A stretch of 64,000 bases of DNA from Flavobacteriales bacterium (GCA_019638115.1 JAHBUK010000002.1:503867-567866); one strand, 5' to 3'; positions 32,441 to 40,930 are shown, numbered from the stretch's first letter. Notes: generated by a model from the letters alone, not told the origin. Made by a program: numbers and translations.

Positions 32441-34024
32441 TTACTCCTTCAAGAATCGGAAGTGTTCAACCAACCCGTTACCGATGAATTGACCGGTGTA
32501 AAGGCCCGGGGCCAGACCACGCACATCTAGCACTCCATTCACCACCCGGGCTTCCAAGGCCACACGGCCGTGCGCATCAAAGAGACGCAGCATGGGGTTT
32601 ACCATCGCGGTTTCGACCCACAAGTGATCTTGGGCCGGATTGGGGAACACACGTATGGATGTTGTTGTAGGAGCGCTATCGATCCCAGTGCTCATGTCCA
32701 GACAGTAGGTCTCCAGTACTGGAAGTCCAGCTCCTGTTTGTGTGGGTGGATCGAAGGTGGTGATACCGATTGTGCTGTTGAGGGGCATGGGCGTGGTAAC
32801 TGCTAAGGTCACATCGCTGGCCGGCATGTCCAAGCTCTCCTGATCGCAGCCGCTCTGACCTACGAGGTCGGTCCGCATAAGCAGCAGGTCGAACACCGTT
32901 GCCGGTTCCGAACGGTATCCGGTGGCCACATAGCCATTGGGAACAAGCGCTACACCATGCAGGCCGCTTTCCTGGCCGCCCGCACCGTAAGTGTTCGCCC
33001 ACATCACGTCACCATCGTCATCGATGTGCATCAGCAGGCCATGGTCCCTTGATGCACCGGGTGTGCTTTGCAGGCCACCGACAAGGATGTGGCCGCTGCC
33101 GTGGGCTGGCACTATGCGCCGAACAATATCGGAGCGCTGGCCTCCATACGCCTTGGTCCACTGCACAGCACCCAAGTCGTCGATTCGCAGCACGAGGATG
33201 CTTTGGTTGCCACTTCCGAAGGTGGTGGTGCTTCCGGCAATGATCCAGCCGCCATCATCCGTTGGCTGCGCGCTCAAGGCCTGCTCCAAGCCACTGCCGC
33301 CGTAGGTGCGAACCCATTGTTGGGTGCCTGCTGCATCGTATCGGATCACGAAGAAGTCGCGCTGACCGGGACCCAGGTTCTCGGTGGTGCCCACCACAAG
33401 AAAGCCACCGTCGGAAGCGGGTGCAAGGCTGAAACCACCATCGAAACCACTGCTACCGGGTTGCTGCACCCAGACCAGGTCGCCGTTGGCATCCAGCCGC
33501 ACCAACAGCAGACGACGGCTGCCAAGCGTGCCGGAATTCCCTGTGAGCAAGTAGCCACCATCGGACAGAATGAGGAAGTCCGTAGCGTCATCATTCCCCG
33601 AGCTGCCGACCCTGCGCGACCACAGAAGGCTGCCATCATCGTTCAGCCGCAGCAGGTATAGGCTGCGCAGATTTCCCCAGCTGTTGTCGGTATGGCCCAG
33701 TACAACAAAGCCGCCATCGGGATGGACCCTGGCACGCGTACCCACTTCATTGAACTGTCCGCCGTAGGTGTTGCTCCAGACCGGGTTGCCCAGCGCATCG
33801 GTGCGCATCACCAACAGGTTCTCGGTACCCGGTCCGCTGCTGGTGGTGGATCCGGTAACAAGGGATCCGCCATCAGCCAAGGTCACCACATCAAAGCCTT
33901 GGTCAAAGCTTGAGCCCCCGTACGCACGCTGGAACGTTTGGGCCTGCGAAGTGAACGGTGAAGCACACCAGGTGAGGAGACCGACGAGCGCGAACATTGA
34001 GTTGAGGGAGTGGAGCATGTTCAT
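32441..34024 (-). CDS. secreted beta-propeller repeat protein with T9SS domain
   Basis: 527 residues from ATG 34024 with signal peptide 'LVGLLTWCASPFTSQAQ'. At least six repeats of about 48 residues follow the pattern 'G.D.....DGG.l..G.t......d.ll.r.D..G...W...yGG', typical of propeller repeats in Bacteroidota cell-surface proteins. A type A T9SS domain closes it ('IRVFPNPAQDHLWVETA', 'LRLFDAHGRVALEARV', 'LAPGLYTGQFIG'). It is probably an outer-surface protein of unknown binding role. Because the repeats are near-identical in layout, recombination within the gene is likely. Confidence 0.9.
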   Translation of the reverse strand: MNMLHSLNSMFALVGLLTWCASPFTSQAQTFQRAYGGSSFDQGFDVVTLADGGSLVTGSTTSSGPGTENLLVMRTDALGNPVWSNTYGGQFNEVGTRARVHPDGGFVVLGHTDNSWGNLRSLYLLRLNDDGSLLWSRRVGSSGNDDATDFLILSDGGYLLTGNSGTLGSRRLLLVRLDANGDLVWVQQPGSSGFDGGFSLAPASDGGFLVVGTTENLGPGQRDFFVIRYDAAGTQQWVRTYGGSGLEQALSAQPTDDGGWIIAGSTTTFGSGNQSILVLRIDDLGAVQWTKAYGGQRSDIVRRIVPAHGSGHILVGGLQSTPGASRDHGLLMHIDDDGDVMWANTYGAGGQESGLHGVALVPNGYVATGYRSEPATVFDLLLMRTDLVGQSGCDQESLDMPASDVTLAVTTPMPLNSTIGITTFDPPTQTGAGLPVLETYCLDMSTGIDSAPTTTSIRVFPNPAQDHLWVETAMVNPMLRLFDAHGRVALEARVVNGVLDVRGLAPGLYTGQFIGNGLVEHFRFLKE

Positions 34025-34159
34025 GGTTCTGCACTTAAGTGGGTGCCAATAATCCCAAAGACGTGCCGAAATATGCACAAGTCGCCTGCTAGGAGAGAAC
34101 CATATGAAGCCTACTTGAAACAGATCGTTGTGAATGTCTTCGAAACCGGGTTGGATGAT

Positions 34160-36808
34160 TCACGCCTTCTCCAAGCGCTCTGTCATCTTCCGGATCCGGT
34201 CCTCCAACTGCTCGCTCGTGAGCTTCTCCCGCAGCCGGTCCACCAGGATGGGGAAGGCGAAGGGCGTGAAGCGTCCTGGGTCCTTCAGCACGATACGCTG
34301 GCGACCGATCCGCTCCAAAGCCTCGCGCATGCGTGGTAGTTCCATCTGCACATCGAAGGCTTCATCGTAGGCTTGGCGCAGCAACAGGTGCTCAGGCTCA
34401 TGCTCGCGGAACACGTCGAAGAAGAGGCTACTGTTGGCGCGCATATGCCGTTCCTTTAGCGGGCGCCCCGGCATGCCTTTGAACACCAGTCCGGCAATGC
34501 TGGCGATGTCGCGGAACTTACGCTTGGCCATTTCGGTGGCGTTCAGGCTACGCTGCAGGTCGCTCAGCAGGTCCTGCGGACTGAAGAGGTCGTTGTCCAG
34601 CGCCTCCTCGATGGGGATCGGCTGGTCGCTGAGCAGCTCGAAGCCGTAGTCGTTCATGGCGATGCTGAAGGTGATGGGCTTCAGTAGACTCATGCGGAAC
34701 GCGAGGAGCGAGCCCATGGCCTCGTGCACCAGCCGCCCCTCGAAAGGATAGATCACCACGTGGTGACCTTCGCGACTGGTGAAGCGCTCAATGAGCAGTT
34801 CGTCCTCGGTGGGCACGACGCTCGTTTCGCGTTGTCGCTCCAAGATGGGCTCCACCGCTCGCATTTCGGGAGAGCGTTCTTCCCTCGCACCAAGCTTGTC
34901 GGCTGTTGATGAGTTCTCGGCTGCGGTCACCCCTCTCCCTGGGAGAGGGGCCGGGGGTGAGGTCGGGGGAAATGGGGGGCTAAGTTGTTCCCGCAACACC
35001 TTCGCCATATAGCTGCTCAGCGGCATCCTTCCACCTTGCCAACTGGGGATCTTGCCCTTCTGCTCGCGGCTTTTGCGCACCTGTGCCACCAGCCCCTGCA
35101 CGCGCACGAACTCCAAGCTGCGCCCCGCGAACCAGAACACGTCGCCGGGCTTCAGCTGGTTGATGAACCACTCTTCCACCGTGCCGATGCGCCCACCGCC
35201 GATGAGCTTCACCGCGAAGCTCTCATTGCCCACGATGGTGCCGATGCTCAGCTTGTGGCGCAGCGCCACACGACGATCGTGTACGCGGATGCAGCCATCG
35301 GCATCCACAACGGCCTTGCGGAACTCCTCATAGGCCGTGAGGCTCTTGCCACCTGTAGTGATGAAGGTGAGCAGCCAGTCCCATTCTTCGTGTGTGATGT
35401 CCTGGAAGCACCAGGTGGAGCGCACCTCATCGTACAAACTGGCAGGGCAGAATCCATCGCTCACGGCCAGCGTCATGAGGTACTGCGCCAGCACATCGAA
35501 GCAGCGGAACAGCGGTTGGCGGGCTTCGATGCTCCCTTCTGCAGCAGCTTGGCGCAGCGCGGCGGCCTCCACCAATTCCAGCGCATGCGTGGGCAGGAAC
35601 CAGATGCGGCTCACGGCATCAGGGCGGTGGCCGCTACGGCCTGCACGTTGAACAAAACGCGCCACGCCTTTCGGCCCGCCCACTTGCACTACCGTCTCCA
35701 CGGGGCGGAAGTCCACGCCGAGGTCCAGGCTGCTGGTACACACCACGGCCTTCAGCCGACCTTCGTCCAACGCCTTCTCCACCCATTCGCGCACGCCGCG
35801 GTCCAAGCTACCGTGGTGCAGTGCGATGGTGCCCGCAAGCTCGGGTGCGATATCGAGCAGGTGGTGGTACCAGATCTCACTCTGTGCGCGGGTGTTGGTG
35901 AAGATGAGCGTGCTGGTGCTCTGCTCGATGATGGGCAGCAGGCGGTGCGCCAGCTTCAGGCCCAGGTGCCCGGCCCAGGGGTAGCGCTCCACCTCCTCGG
36001 GGATGATGCTGTGGATCTCGATGGGTTTCTTGATGGTGGATCGCACAAGTACGGGTGCGCCGGTACCACAAGGTCGGCCCACGCTGAGCAGAGTCGAAGC
36101 GGGGTCGACGGTGCCGGAGGTGACCAAGTGTGCCGTTCCGAGCAGTACGTCCATTGCCTGCGGCAGATTCCCGATCGTCGCGCTGATGCCCCAGATGCCC
36201 AGCTGCGGACGCAGGGCCTTCAGCCGGCTCAGGGCCAGTTCCACCTGCACGCCGCGCTTGCTGCCCAGCAGCTCGTGCCACTCGTCAGCGATGAACCAGT
36301 CCAGGTGCTTGAAGAGGTCGGCGTAGCCCTTGGTGGCCAGCAGTACGTGCAGGCTTTCGGGCGTGGTGACCAGCAGCTGTGGCAGGGCCTTCTTCTGCGC
36401 CGCACGTTCCTTGGTGCTGGTATCGCCGGTGCGTGTGCCTACCTTCCAGTCGAGGCCCACGCCATCGCACATGCGTTGCGCGCTTTCGGCGATCTCGCCG
36501 GCCAAGGCACGCAGGGGCGTTATCCATATGGCCTTCAATCCACGGTTGTCACTCCGGCTTTCCCTGAGCGAAGTCGAAGGGGCCGGAGTCGCACGGTTAA
36601 GCTTTGGGCGACTCCGGGTCGAGCCCGGAGTGACAATAGCGTGGTTGACCACCCCGCCCCACACCGCATACGTCTTGCCCGTCCCGGTGGGAGCATTCAG
36701 CAGGCCGCTTCGGCCGGCAGCCATGTGCGCCCACACCTCGCGCTGGAAGGGCTGCGCGGTCCAGCCTTGGGCGGCGAACCATGGGTCCAATGCGGGGTGC
36801 GCGTTCAT
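34160..36808 (-). CDS. ligase-associated DEXH-box helicase (Lhr-core type)
   Basis: 882 residues from ATG 36808. Helicase motifs: Q-like 'GWTAQPFQREVW', Walker A 'APTGTGKT' (39-46), Ia 'WITPLRALAGEIAES', Ib 'VTTPESLHVLL', DEVH-type 'IADEWHELLGSKRG', SAT in 'WGISATIGN', and in domain 2 'STSTLIFTNTRAQSEIW', 'GSLDRGVREWVEKAL' and 'QRAGRSGHRPDAVS'. The winged-helix and beta-barrel Lhr modules follow. In the ligase-associated set it translocates on ssDNA and unwinds RNA:DNA. Three palindromic repeats are inserted in frame (about residues 57-88, 233-246 and 610-630), the first between motifs I and Ia. Confidence 0.95.
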   Translation of the reverse strand: MNAHPALDPWFAAQGWTAQPFQREVWAHMAAGRSGLLNAPTGTGKTYAVWGGVVNHAIVTPGSTRSRPKLNRATPAPSTSLRESRSDNRGLKAIWITPLRALAGEIAESAQRMCDGVGLDWKVGTRTGDTSTKERAAQKKALPQLLVTTPESLHVLLATKGYADLFKHLDWFIADEWHELLGSKRGVQVELALSRLKALRPQLGIWGISATIGNLPQAMDVLLGTAHLVTSGTVDPASTLLSVGRPCGTGAPVLVRSTIKKPIEIHSIIPEEVERYPWAGHLGLKLAHRLLPIIEQSTSTLIFTNTRAQSEIWYHHLLDIAPELAGTIALHHGSLDRGVREWVEKALDEGRLKAVVCTSSLDLGVDFRPVETVVQVGGPKGVARFVQRAGRSGHRPDAVSRIWFLPTHALELVEAAALRQAAAEGSIEARQPLFRCFDVLAQYLMTLAVSDGFCPASLYDEVRSTWCFQDITHEEWDWLLTFITTGGKSLTAYEEFRKAVVDADGCIRVHDRRVALRHKLSIGTIVGNESFAVKLIGGGRIGTVEEWFINQLKPGDVFWFAGRSLEFVRVQGLVAQVRKSREQKGKIPSWQGGRMPLSSYMAKVLREQLSPPFPPTSPPAPLPGRGVTAAENSSTADKLGAREERSPEMRAVEPILERQRETSVVPTEDELLIERFTSREGHHVVIYPFEGRLVHEAMGSLLAFRMSLLKPITFSIAMNDYGFELLSDQPIPIEEALDNDLFSPQDLLSDLQRSLNATEMAKRKFRDIASIAGLVFKGMPGRPLKERHMRANSSLFFDVFREHEPEHLLLRQAYDEAFDVQMELPRMREALERIGRQRIVLKDPGRFTPFAFPILVDRLREKLTSEQLEDRIRKMTERLEKA
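34925..34975. repeat. palindromic CTCTCCC/GGGAGAG repeat inside the helicase gene
   Basis: The palindrome CTCTCCC-TG-GGAGAG flanked by C-rich and G-rich arms. It translates to the Pro-rich 'SPPAPLPGRG' stretch in the C-terminal linker of the helicase (about residues 610-630). This type of palindrome is widespread in bacterial intergenic regions. Confidence 0.7.
36075..36110. repeat. in-frame dispersed repeat (CTGAGC.GAGTCGAAG core) in the helicase gene
   Basis: Bases 36076-36110 align with 38653-38687 with about six mismatches over 35. Both encode nearly the same peptide (VDPASTLLSVGRP and VDPASTPLSMGRP) because they are inserted in the same frame. The ends are GTCGACCC/GGGTCGAC-like inverted repeats. 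A GGGTCGACCC palindrome is also present near 36971-36980. Confidence 0.8.
36545..36640. repeat. REP-like double unit inserted in frame in the helicase gene
   Basis: Two palindromic units: one with CTCCGGC...GCCGGAG arms holding the CTGAGCGAAGTCGAAG core (36564-36579), and one with GCGACTCCGGG/CCCGGAGTGAC arms. They match the pair at 5056-5152. In translation they add about 32 residues between Walker A and motif Ia of the helicase. Confidence 0.85.
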
Positions 36809-37022
36809 GATGGGTATTTGGGCGCGCCCCTCGTGCCTCGGGTCGGGCTGTTCGCTGCAAGTCCGCACTCGTCGTTCCTCCTCGCTTGCGGGCTTTCCGC
36901 TGCCATCCCTCGCGCGGGCATTGTGCACAACCGTTGTTCACGGCTATGCGTGTTGATCACGGATACTAGAGGGTCGACCCAGTGGGGCGACGCTACAGGT
37001 GCTTCGATCGTGATCCGTGGGT

Positions 37023-38633
37023 TCATCGGATCATGCCTTTCAGATCATCCAGTGTGTTCGCATCGGCCGCCTTCTTGTCCTTTCGCCAGCGCACGATGCG
37101 CGGGAACCGAACCGCCACGCCGCTCTTGTGCCGCGTGCTCGCACTGATGCCCTCGAAGGCGATCTCGAAGACCAGCTCCGCTTTCACCTGCCGCACAGGG
37201 CCGAAGCGCTCCACCGTGTTCTTCTTTACGAAGGCGTCCACCTGCTTCATCTCGGCATCGGTGAGGCCGCTGTAGGCTTTAGCGAAGGTCACGAGCTGGC
37301 CGCTGTGCCACAGTCCGAAGGTATGATCGGTGTACAGATCGGCCCTGCGTCCGTGCCCCTGCATGCTGAAGGTGAGCACGGCGTCAATGCTCAGCGGGTC
37401 CACCTTCCATTTCCACCAATCGCCCCGGCGGCGCCCCACCTCGTACGTGCTGCTGAGGCGCTTCAGCATCAGGCCTTCGATGCTGTTGGTACGCGCATCA
37501 TCGCGGAGCGCCACTATCTTTTCCCACGTGCTGAAAGGCAGGGTGGGCGAGAGGGTGATGGCGTGACGTGTAGCAGCCCCAACGATCTGCTCCAACAACG
37601 CTCTGCGCTCGCTCATCGGCCGCTGCCGGATGTCGACGCCCTCGTGCTCCATGATGTCGTACGCCATGAAGACCACCGGCACATCGGCCAGGATCTTCTT
37701 GCCAACGGTCTTCCGCCCGATGCGTTTCTGCAGCTCGGCGAAAGGCAGCGCCGAGCCATCCTTCCACGCGAGGATCTCGCCATCCAGCACGGTGCCATCG
37801 GGCAAGGCCTTCCGCAAGGCTTCGAATTCCGGGTACTTGTCGGTGACCAGCTCTTCGCCGCGGCTCCACACATAGTGTTGGCCACCACGCACGATCAGCT
37901 GCCCGCGGATTCCGTCCCACTTGTGCTCGGCCTGCCACTCGCGCGGGTCACCCAGCGGTATCAGATCATTCAGTCCGGCACCGGCGGCCGTGCCTTCGGG
38001 ACCTTCTATGCCGTAGGCCAGGTAGAAGGGGTAGGGGCGGCTGTGGTCGTCGCCTTCGTTCGCGCCGAACACCAATTCCTGGAAGCTTGAATTGTGGGGC
38101 GTCCAGTTGCCCATGAGCCGATGCGCCAGCACGTCCTCACCCACGCCAGTAGCCTTGCTCAGCCCTTTCACCATGATCTTCTGGCTTACGCCGATCCGGA
38201 AACCGCCAGTGATGATCTTATTGAAGACGAACAGCTCCATGCCTTCCAGCCCGGCCCACACCGTTTTCACGCGCGCTGCCTTCTCCGATTCCGACAAGGC
38301 CTTCAGTTCTTCCACATAACGCACCCATTCGGTGAGGCTCTTTTCCATGCGCGCCTCCAGTGTGGCAATGTGCGTCACCGTTTCCGCGAAGTCGCCCACC
38401 ACATGGTAGCTGGCCTCGAACAGCCAGTCCGGAATGCCACTCACTTCCGCCGCCCATTGCCGAAGTTGCGTGCTCGTAACCGGCCGCTTGGGCCTTCGAC
38501 CGCTCAACAGCGCGATCACCCACAGCTTATCGGCATCGTTCGCATCGCGGAAATACGCGGCCAAGGCATCCACCTTGGCGGTGGTGCTGGTGGTGGCGTC
38601 GAGGGCGTCGAATAATGCGGCTTCGCGGGTCAT
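37023..38633 (-). CDS. ATP-dependent DNA ligase (ligase-associated cluster type)
   Basis: 536 residues. The N-terminal helical DNA-binding domain ('KVDALAAYFRDANDADKLWVIALLSGRRPKR', typical of this group) precedes the nucleotidyltransferase domain with motif I 'EHKWDGIRGQL' (Lys238 adenylated), motif III 'VLDGEILAWKDG', motif IV 'SIEGLMLKRLSSTY', motif V 'WWKWKVDPLSIDAVLTF' and an OB-fold. It seals nicked duplex DNA with ATP. The start overlaps the exonuclease stop by 4 bases (ATGA), so the two are coupled. The helicase follows after 214 bases. Confidence 0.96.
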   Translation of the reverse strand: MTREAALFDALDATTSTTAKVDALAAYFRDANDADKLWVIALLSGRRPKRPVTSTQLRQWAAEVSGIPDWLFEASYHVVGDFAETVTHIATLEARMEKSLTEWVRYVEELKALSESEKAARVKTVWAGLEGMELFVFNKIITGGFRIGVSQKIMVKGLSKATGVGEDVLAHRLMGNWTPHNSSFQELVFGANEGDDHSRPYPFYLAYGIEGPEGTAAGAGLNDLIPLGDPREWQAEHKWDGIRGQLIVRGGQHYVWSRGEELVTDKYPEFEALRKALPDGTVLDGEILAWKDGSALPFAELQKRIGRKTVGKKILADVPVVFMAYDIMEHEGVDIRQRPMSERRALLEQIVGAATRHAITLSPTLPFSTWEKIVALRDDARTNSIEGLMLKRLSSTYEVGRRRGDWWKWKVDPLSIDAVLTFSMQGHGRRADLYTDHTFGLWHSGQLVTFAKAYSGLTDAEMKQVDAFVKKNTVERFGPVRQVKAELVFEIAFEGISASTRHKSGVAVRFPRIVRWRKDKKAADANTLDDLKGMIR

Positions 38634-39721
38634 GCCGTCGGTGTTTCGGGTCGACCCATGCTGAGCGGAGTCGAAGCAGGGTCAACGCTACTGGTGCTAT
38701 ACACCATGTCCGTGCGTTGATCCACACCATCATCGGTACCGAACTCAGTCGTCTCCGCCGCCGCATCCAACCCCACACTGCGCAGGTATTGGCTGAACAG
38801 GTCCGTGTACCCGTGCGTGGCGATGACGCGCTCCGCGCCGCTTTCCTGCACAGTGCGCAGCAGTCCGTCCCAGTCAGCATGGTCGCTAAGGACAAAGCCT
38901 TTGTCGATGTTGCTGCGTCGGCGCCAACCGCGCAACTGCATCCAGCCGCTGGCCATGGCGGTGCTGAAGGGTTTCATGCGGTTGGTCCACGTAGTGTCCA
39001 GCGCAGAGCCAGGTGTGATGACCAACGCATTGCGGAAGCGCTCTTTCGGTGTGTCCTTGGTGATGTGCTCCCAAGCGGGCAGTTCCAAGCCGCATTGCTG
39101 CAGCACCGTGTTCATGTTGGCCACGGCACCATGCACGAGAATGGGGCCGATGCTCCGGTCCACGCCGGTCATTACTCGCTGCGCCTTGCCCAAGCTGTAG
39201 GCACTGATCACCGAGCACACGCCATTGGCCGCGTTACCACGCCACCATTCGTTGATCTCGTTGAAGATCAATTCCGGTTCCTTCCACCTGTAGATGGGCA
39301 GGCCGAAGGTGCATTCGGTGATGAGCGTGTGGCAGCGCACGGGCTCGAACGCGGGACTGATCCCGTCCAATTGGCGCTTGTAGTCGCCGGTGGCCACCCA
39401 TACCTCGCCTTGGTGCTCCACGCGTACTTGCGCGCTGCCGGGGATGTGCCCAGCAGGGTGAAGGCTGAAGCGCACGCCGTTGATGTTGACGGGCTCGCCG
39501 TATTCGATGGCTTCGATGTTCAACTCAGCGCCGATGCGTGCGTGCATCAATGCCTTGGTAACGGACGTGGCCAGGTAATGCCCGCTGCCACCGCGTGCAT
39601 GGTCGCTGTGAGCATGGGTGATGATGGCACGATCCACCCCGCGCCACGGATCGATGTACACATCGGCGATGGAACAGTGGATGCCGCGTGGGGTGAATGA
39701 CAATAATGGCGTCGATCGCAT
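38630..39721 (-). CDS. ligase-associated MBL-fold DNA exonuclease
   Basis: 363 residues. It has a metallo-beta-lactamase core with 'IITHAHSDHARGGSGHYLA' (HxHxDH), 'SLHPAGHIPGSAQVRVEHQGEVWVATGDYKRQLDG', 'ECTFGLPIYRW' and a beta-CASP half ('VISAYSLGKAQRV', 'ALVITPGSAL', 'KGFVLSDHADWDGLL', 'VIATHGYTDLF'). This matches the exonuclease of the ligase-associated repair set, related to SNM1/Pso2. Residues about 346-358 come from an inserted dispersed repeat, so the native C-terminus has been extended or replaced. A TACCTTAT box lies 4 bases before the ATG. Confidence 0.94.
   Translation of the reverse strand: MRSTPLLSFTPRGIHCSIADVYIDPWRGVDRAIITHAHSDHARGGSGHYLATSVTKALMHARIGAELNIEAIEYGEPVNINGVRFSLHPAGHIPGSAQVRVEHQGEVWVATGDYKRQLDGISPAFEPVRCHTLITECTFGLPIYRWKEPELIFNEINEWWRGNAANGVCSVISAYSLGKAQRVMTGVDRSIGPILVHGAVANMNTVLQQCGLELPAWEHITKDTPKERFRNALVITPGSALDTTWTNRMKPFSTAMASGWMQLRGWRRRSNIDKGFVLSDHADWDGLLRTVQESGAERVIATHGYTDLFSQYLRSVGLDAAAETTEFGTDDGVDQRTDMVYSTSSVDPASTPLSMGRPETPTA
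38649..38687. repeat. in-frame dispersed repeat in the 3' end of the exonuclease gene
   Basis: A near-copy of the element at 36075-36110, with terminal GTCGACCC and GGGTCAAC. It encodes VDPASTPLSMGRP close to the exonuclease C-terminus and ends 16 bases before the ligase start overlap region. Confidence 0.8.
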
Positions 39722-39725
39722 GCGG

Positions 39726-39733
39726 ATAAGGTA
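39726..39733 (-). promoter_or_regulatory. -7 box (TACCTTAT) 4 bases before the exonuclease start
   Basis: TACCTTAT, CCGC, ATG on the minus strand. It would drive exonuclease, ligase and possibly helicase as a leaderless mRNA. It is divergent from the box at 39777. Confidence 0.5.
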
Positions 39734-39776
39734 TACAGTCGATAGGCTTTATGAAGCACCGTTCCTTTCAAGTGGT

Positions 39777-39784
39777 TACTTTCG
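39777..39784 (+). promoter_or_regulatory. -7 box (TACTTTCG) 4 bases before the start at 39789
   Basis: TACTTTCG, GATC, ATG. It fixes the start of the zinc-ribbon gene although the frame stays open to 39618. Confidence 0.6.
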
Positions 39785-39788
39785 GATC

Positions 39789-40187
39789 ATGCCCGAAAAA
39801 ATGGAGAAGGTCTGCCGGGAGTGTGGAGAACCGATCAAGGGACGCACGGACAAACGTTTTTGTTCCGACGCTTGCCGGAACATATTCCATTACAACGCCA
39901 ATAACGCTCCCATCAACTATGTACGGAACGTGGTGAACGCTCTGAAAAGGAACCGGAGGGTGTTATCCGAACTGAACACTGGCCCGGAGGGAAAGACCAA
40001 GGTTCACCGGGACAAGCTGCTGGAGAAAGGATTCAGCTTCACCTACCACACCAATGCACACCGGACCAAGGCAGGAAACACCTATGTGTTCTGCTTCGAA
40101 CAAGGATACCTCGAACTGGGGAACAACTGGTTCATGCTGGTACGCCGCGATGAATACCTGGGCCGGAGTGGCGACCAGGAAGCATAA
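39789..40187 (+). CDS. small zinc-ribbon protein of unknown function
   Basis: 132 residues. The N-terminus has four cysteines in 'CRECGEPIKGRTDKRFCSDAC' (CxxC...CxxxC), a zinc-ribbon-like motif. Then come a helix 'YVRNVVNALKRNRRVLSEL' and a region 'KVHRDKLLEKGFSFTYHTNAHRTKAGNTYVFCFEQGYLEL..NWFMLVRRDEYL' that could be winged-helix or beta. Related uncharacterised proteins occur in Bacteroidota. Nucleic-acid binding is a guess. It is divergent from the repair cluster, with only 67 bases between the starts. Confidence 0.8.
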   Translation: MPEKMEKVCRECGEPIKGRTDKRFCSDACRNIFHYNANNAPINYVRNVVNALKRNRRVLSELNTGPEGKTKVHRDKLLEKGFSFTYHTNAHRTKAGNTYVFCFEQGYLELGNNWFMLVRRDEYLGRSGDQEA

Positions 40188-40327
40188 GCAAGGAGAAGAG
40201 CAGGCCATCAAGCCCTCCGCGGACCGTCTTCCTATTACACGTACGATGACCTCGCTGCAATAGCAGACCGGATCGTGTTGGGAGTGGGGGCATCACTACA
40301 ACGCCCCAAGCATGCCGAGGGGAAATG

Positions 40328-40450
40328 TCAGCTTGCAGCCCAGATGAGCAGAACGATGGTGGCAAGCACCATGATCGCCACAAGCACAGGACCGCCGATC
40401 TCGTTCTGTTCAGCTTCTTCCGGGAAATGACCTTCGAAATGACCGCCCAT
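40328..40450 (-). CDS. 40-residue single-span membrane protein
   Basis: A short frame encodes a 40-residue protein with an acidic N-terminus (MGGHFEGHFPEEAEQNEIGG) and one membrane helix (PVLVAIMVLATIVLLIWAAS). A perfect TATATTTG box lies 23 bases before its ATG (40474-40481), which argues that it is a real gene. I cannot name it; small membrane subunits of respiratory complexes look like this, but no such complex is near. Confidence 0.7.
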   Translation of the reverse strand: MGGHFEGHFPEEAEQNEIGGPVLVAIMVLATIVLLIWAAS

Positions 40451-40473
40451 GGTGTAGAATGATTGTGTTGGGG

Positions 40474-40481
40474 CAAATATA
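40474..40481 (-). promoter_or_regulatory. -7 box (TATATTTG) for the 40-residue membrane protein
   Basis: An exact TAnnTTTG match on the minus strand, 23 bases before the ATG at 40450. Confidence 0.65.
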
Positions 40482-40546
40482 GGCGGCGCAGCAGAACGCC
40501 TCTTCCGAAGCGCTGGGCACGTTTCAACAGCGAAGGCAGGAAAGCT

Positions 40547-40738
40547 TCAGTTCAAACTGAAGGTCGGTTGCCGAAGGACCATGCGCGCGATCACGGAACT
40601 CTCATTCGCACGCATTCTTTGGATCAGTGCGATGACCTGCTCATCAAGCTCGCGATCGCTCAACTTCTCCAAGTCCATGTAGACCGGCAAACTGCTCCTG
40701 CTCTTGCGGATGAGGGCTATTTTATAGGCGCGTGACAT
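40547..40738 (-). CDS. 63-residue protein of unknown function
   Basis: 63 residues from ATG 40738. The frame is open further upstream to 40981, but that part translates the edge of the tandem repeat and is unlikely. The sequence 'RAYKIALIRKSRSSLPVYMDLEKLSDRELDEQVIALIQRMRANESSVIARMVLRQPTFSLN' is mostly helical and charged, without membrane segment or known motif (positions 3-63). It lies between the 40-residue membrane protein and the repeat array. Coding status is moderately supported by composition only. Confidence 0.5.
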   Translation of the reverse strand: MSRAYKIALIRKSRSSLPVYMDLEKLSDRELDEQVIALIQRMRANESSVIARMVLRQPTFSLN

Positions 40739-40930
40739 GGTTCTTGGAATGAAGACGCTGCACCTCCGCGAAAGGATGCCTCGGAAATGTGAGGAGGCGT
40801 CCGTTATGCAAGGAACGGTGGTATTGGCCCGGTTGTCGGCTTCGGTCGATGGGATACGGCTTCTTGAAGGGATCACTTGTGCTACAAATCGACCTACCGG
40901 TGATAGTCCGAGGGGGCGATGACGGTAGGG

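Noticed and set aside
36809..36928. A 40-residue N-terminal extension of the helicase
   Set aside because: The extension is Arg/Glu-rich with no family similarity; the family begins near MNAHPALDPWF, and the upstream stretch contains repeat fragments.
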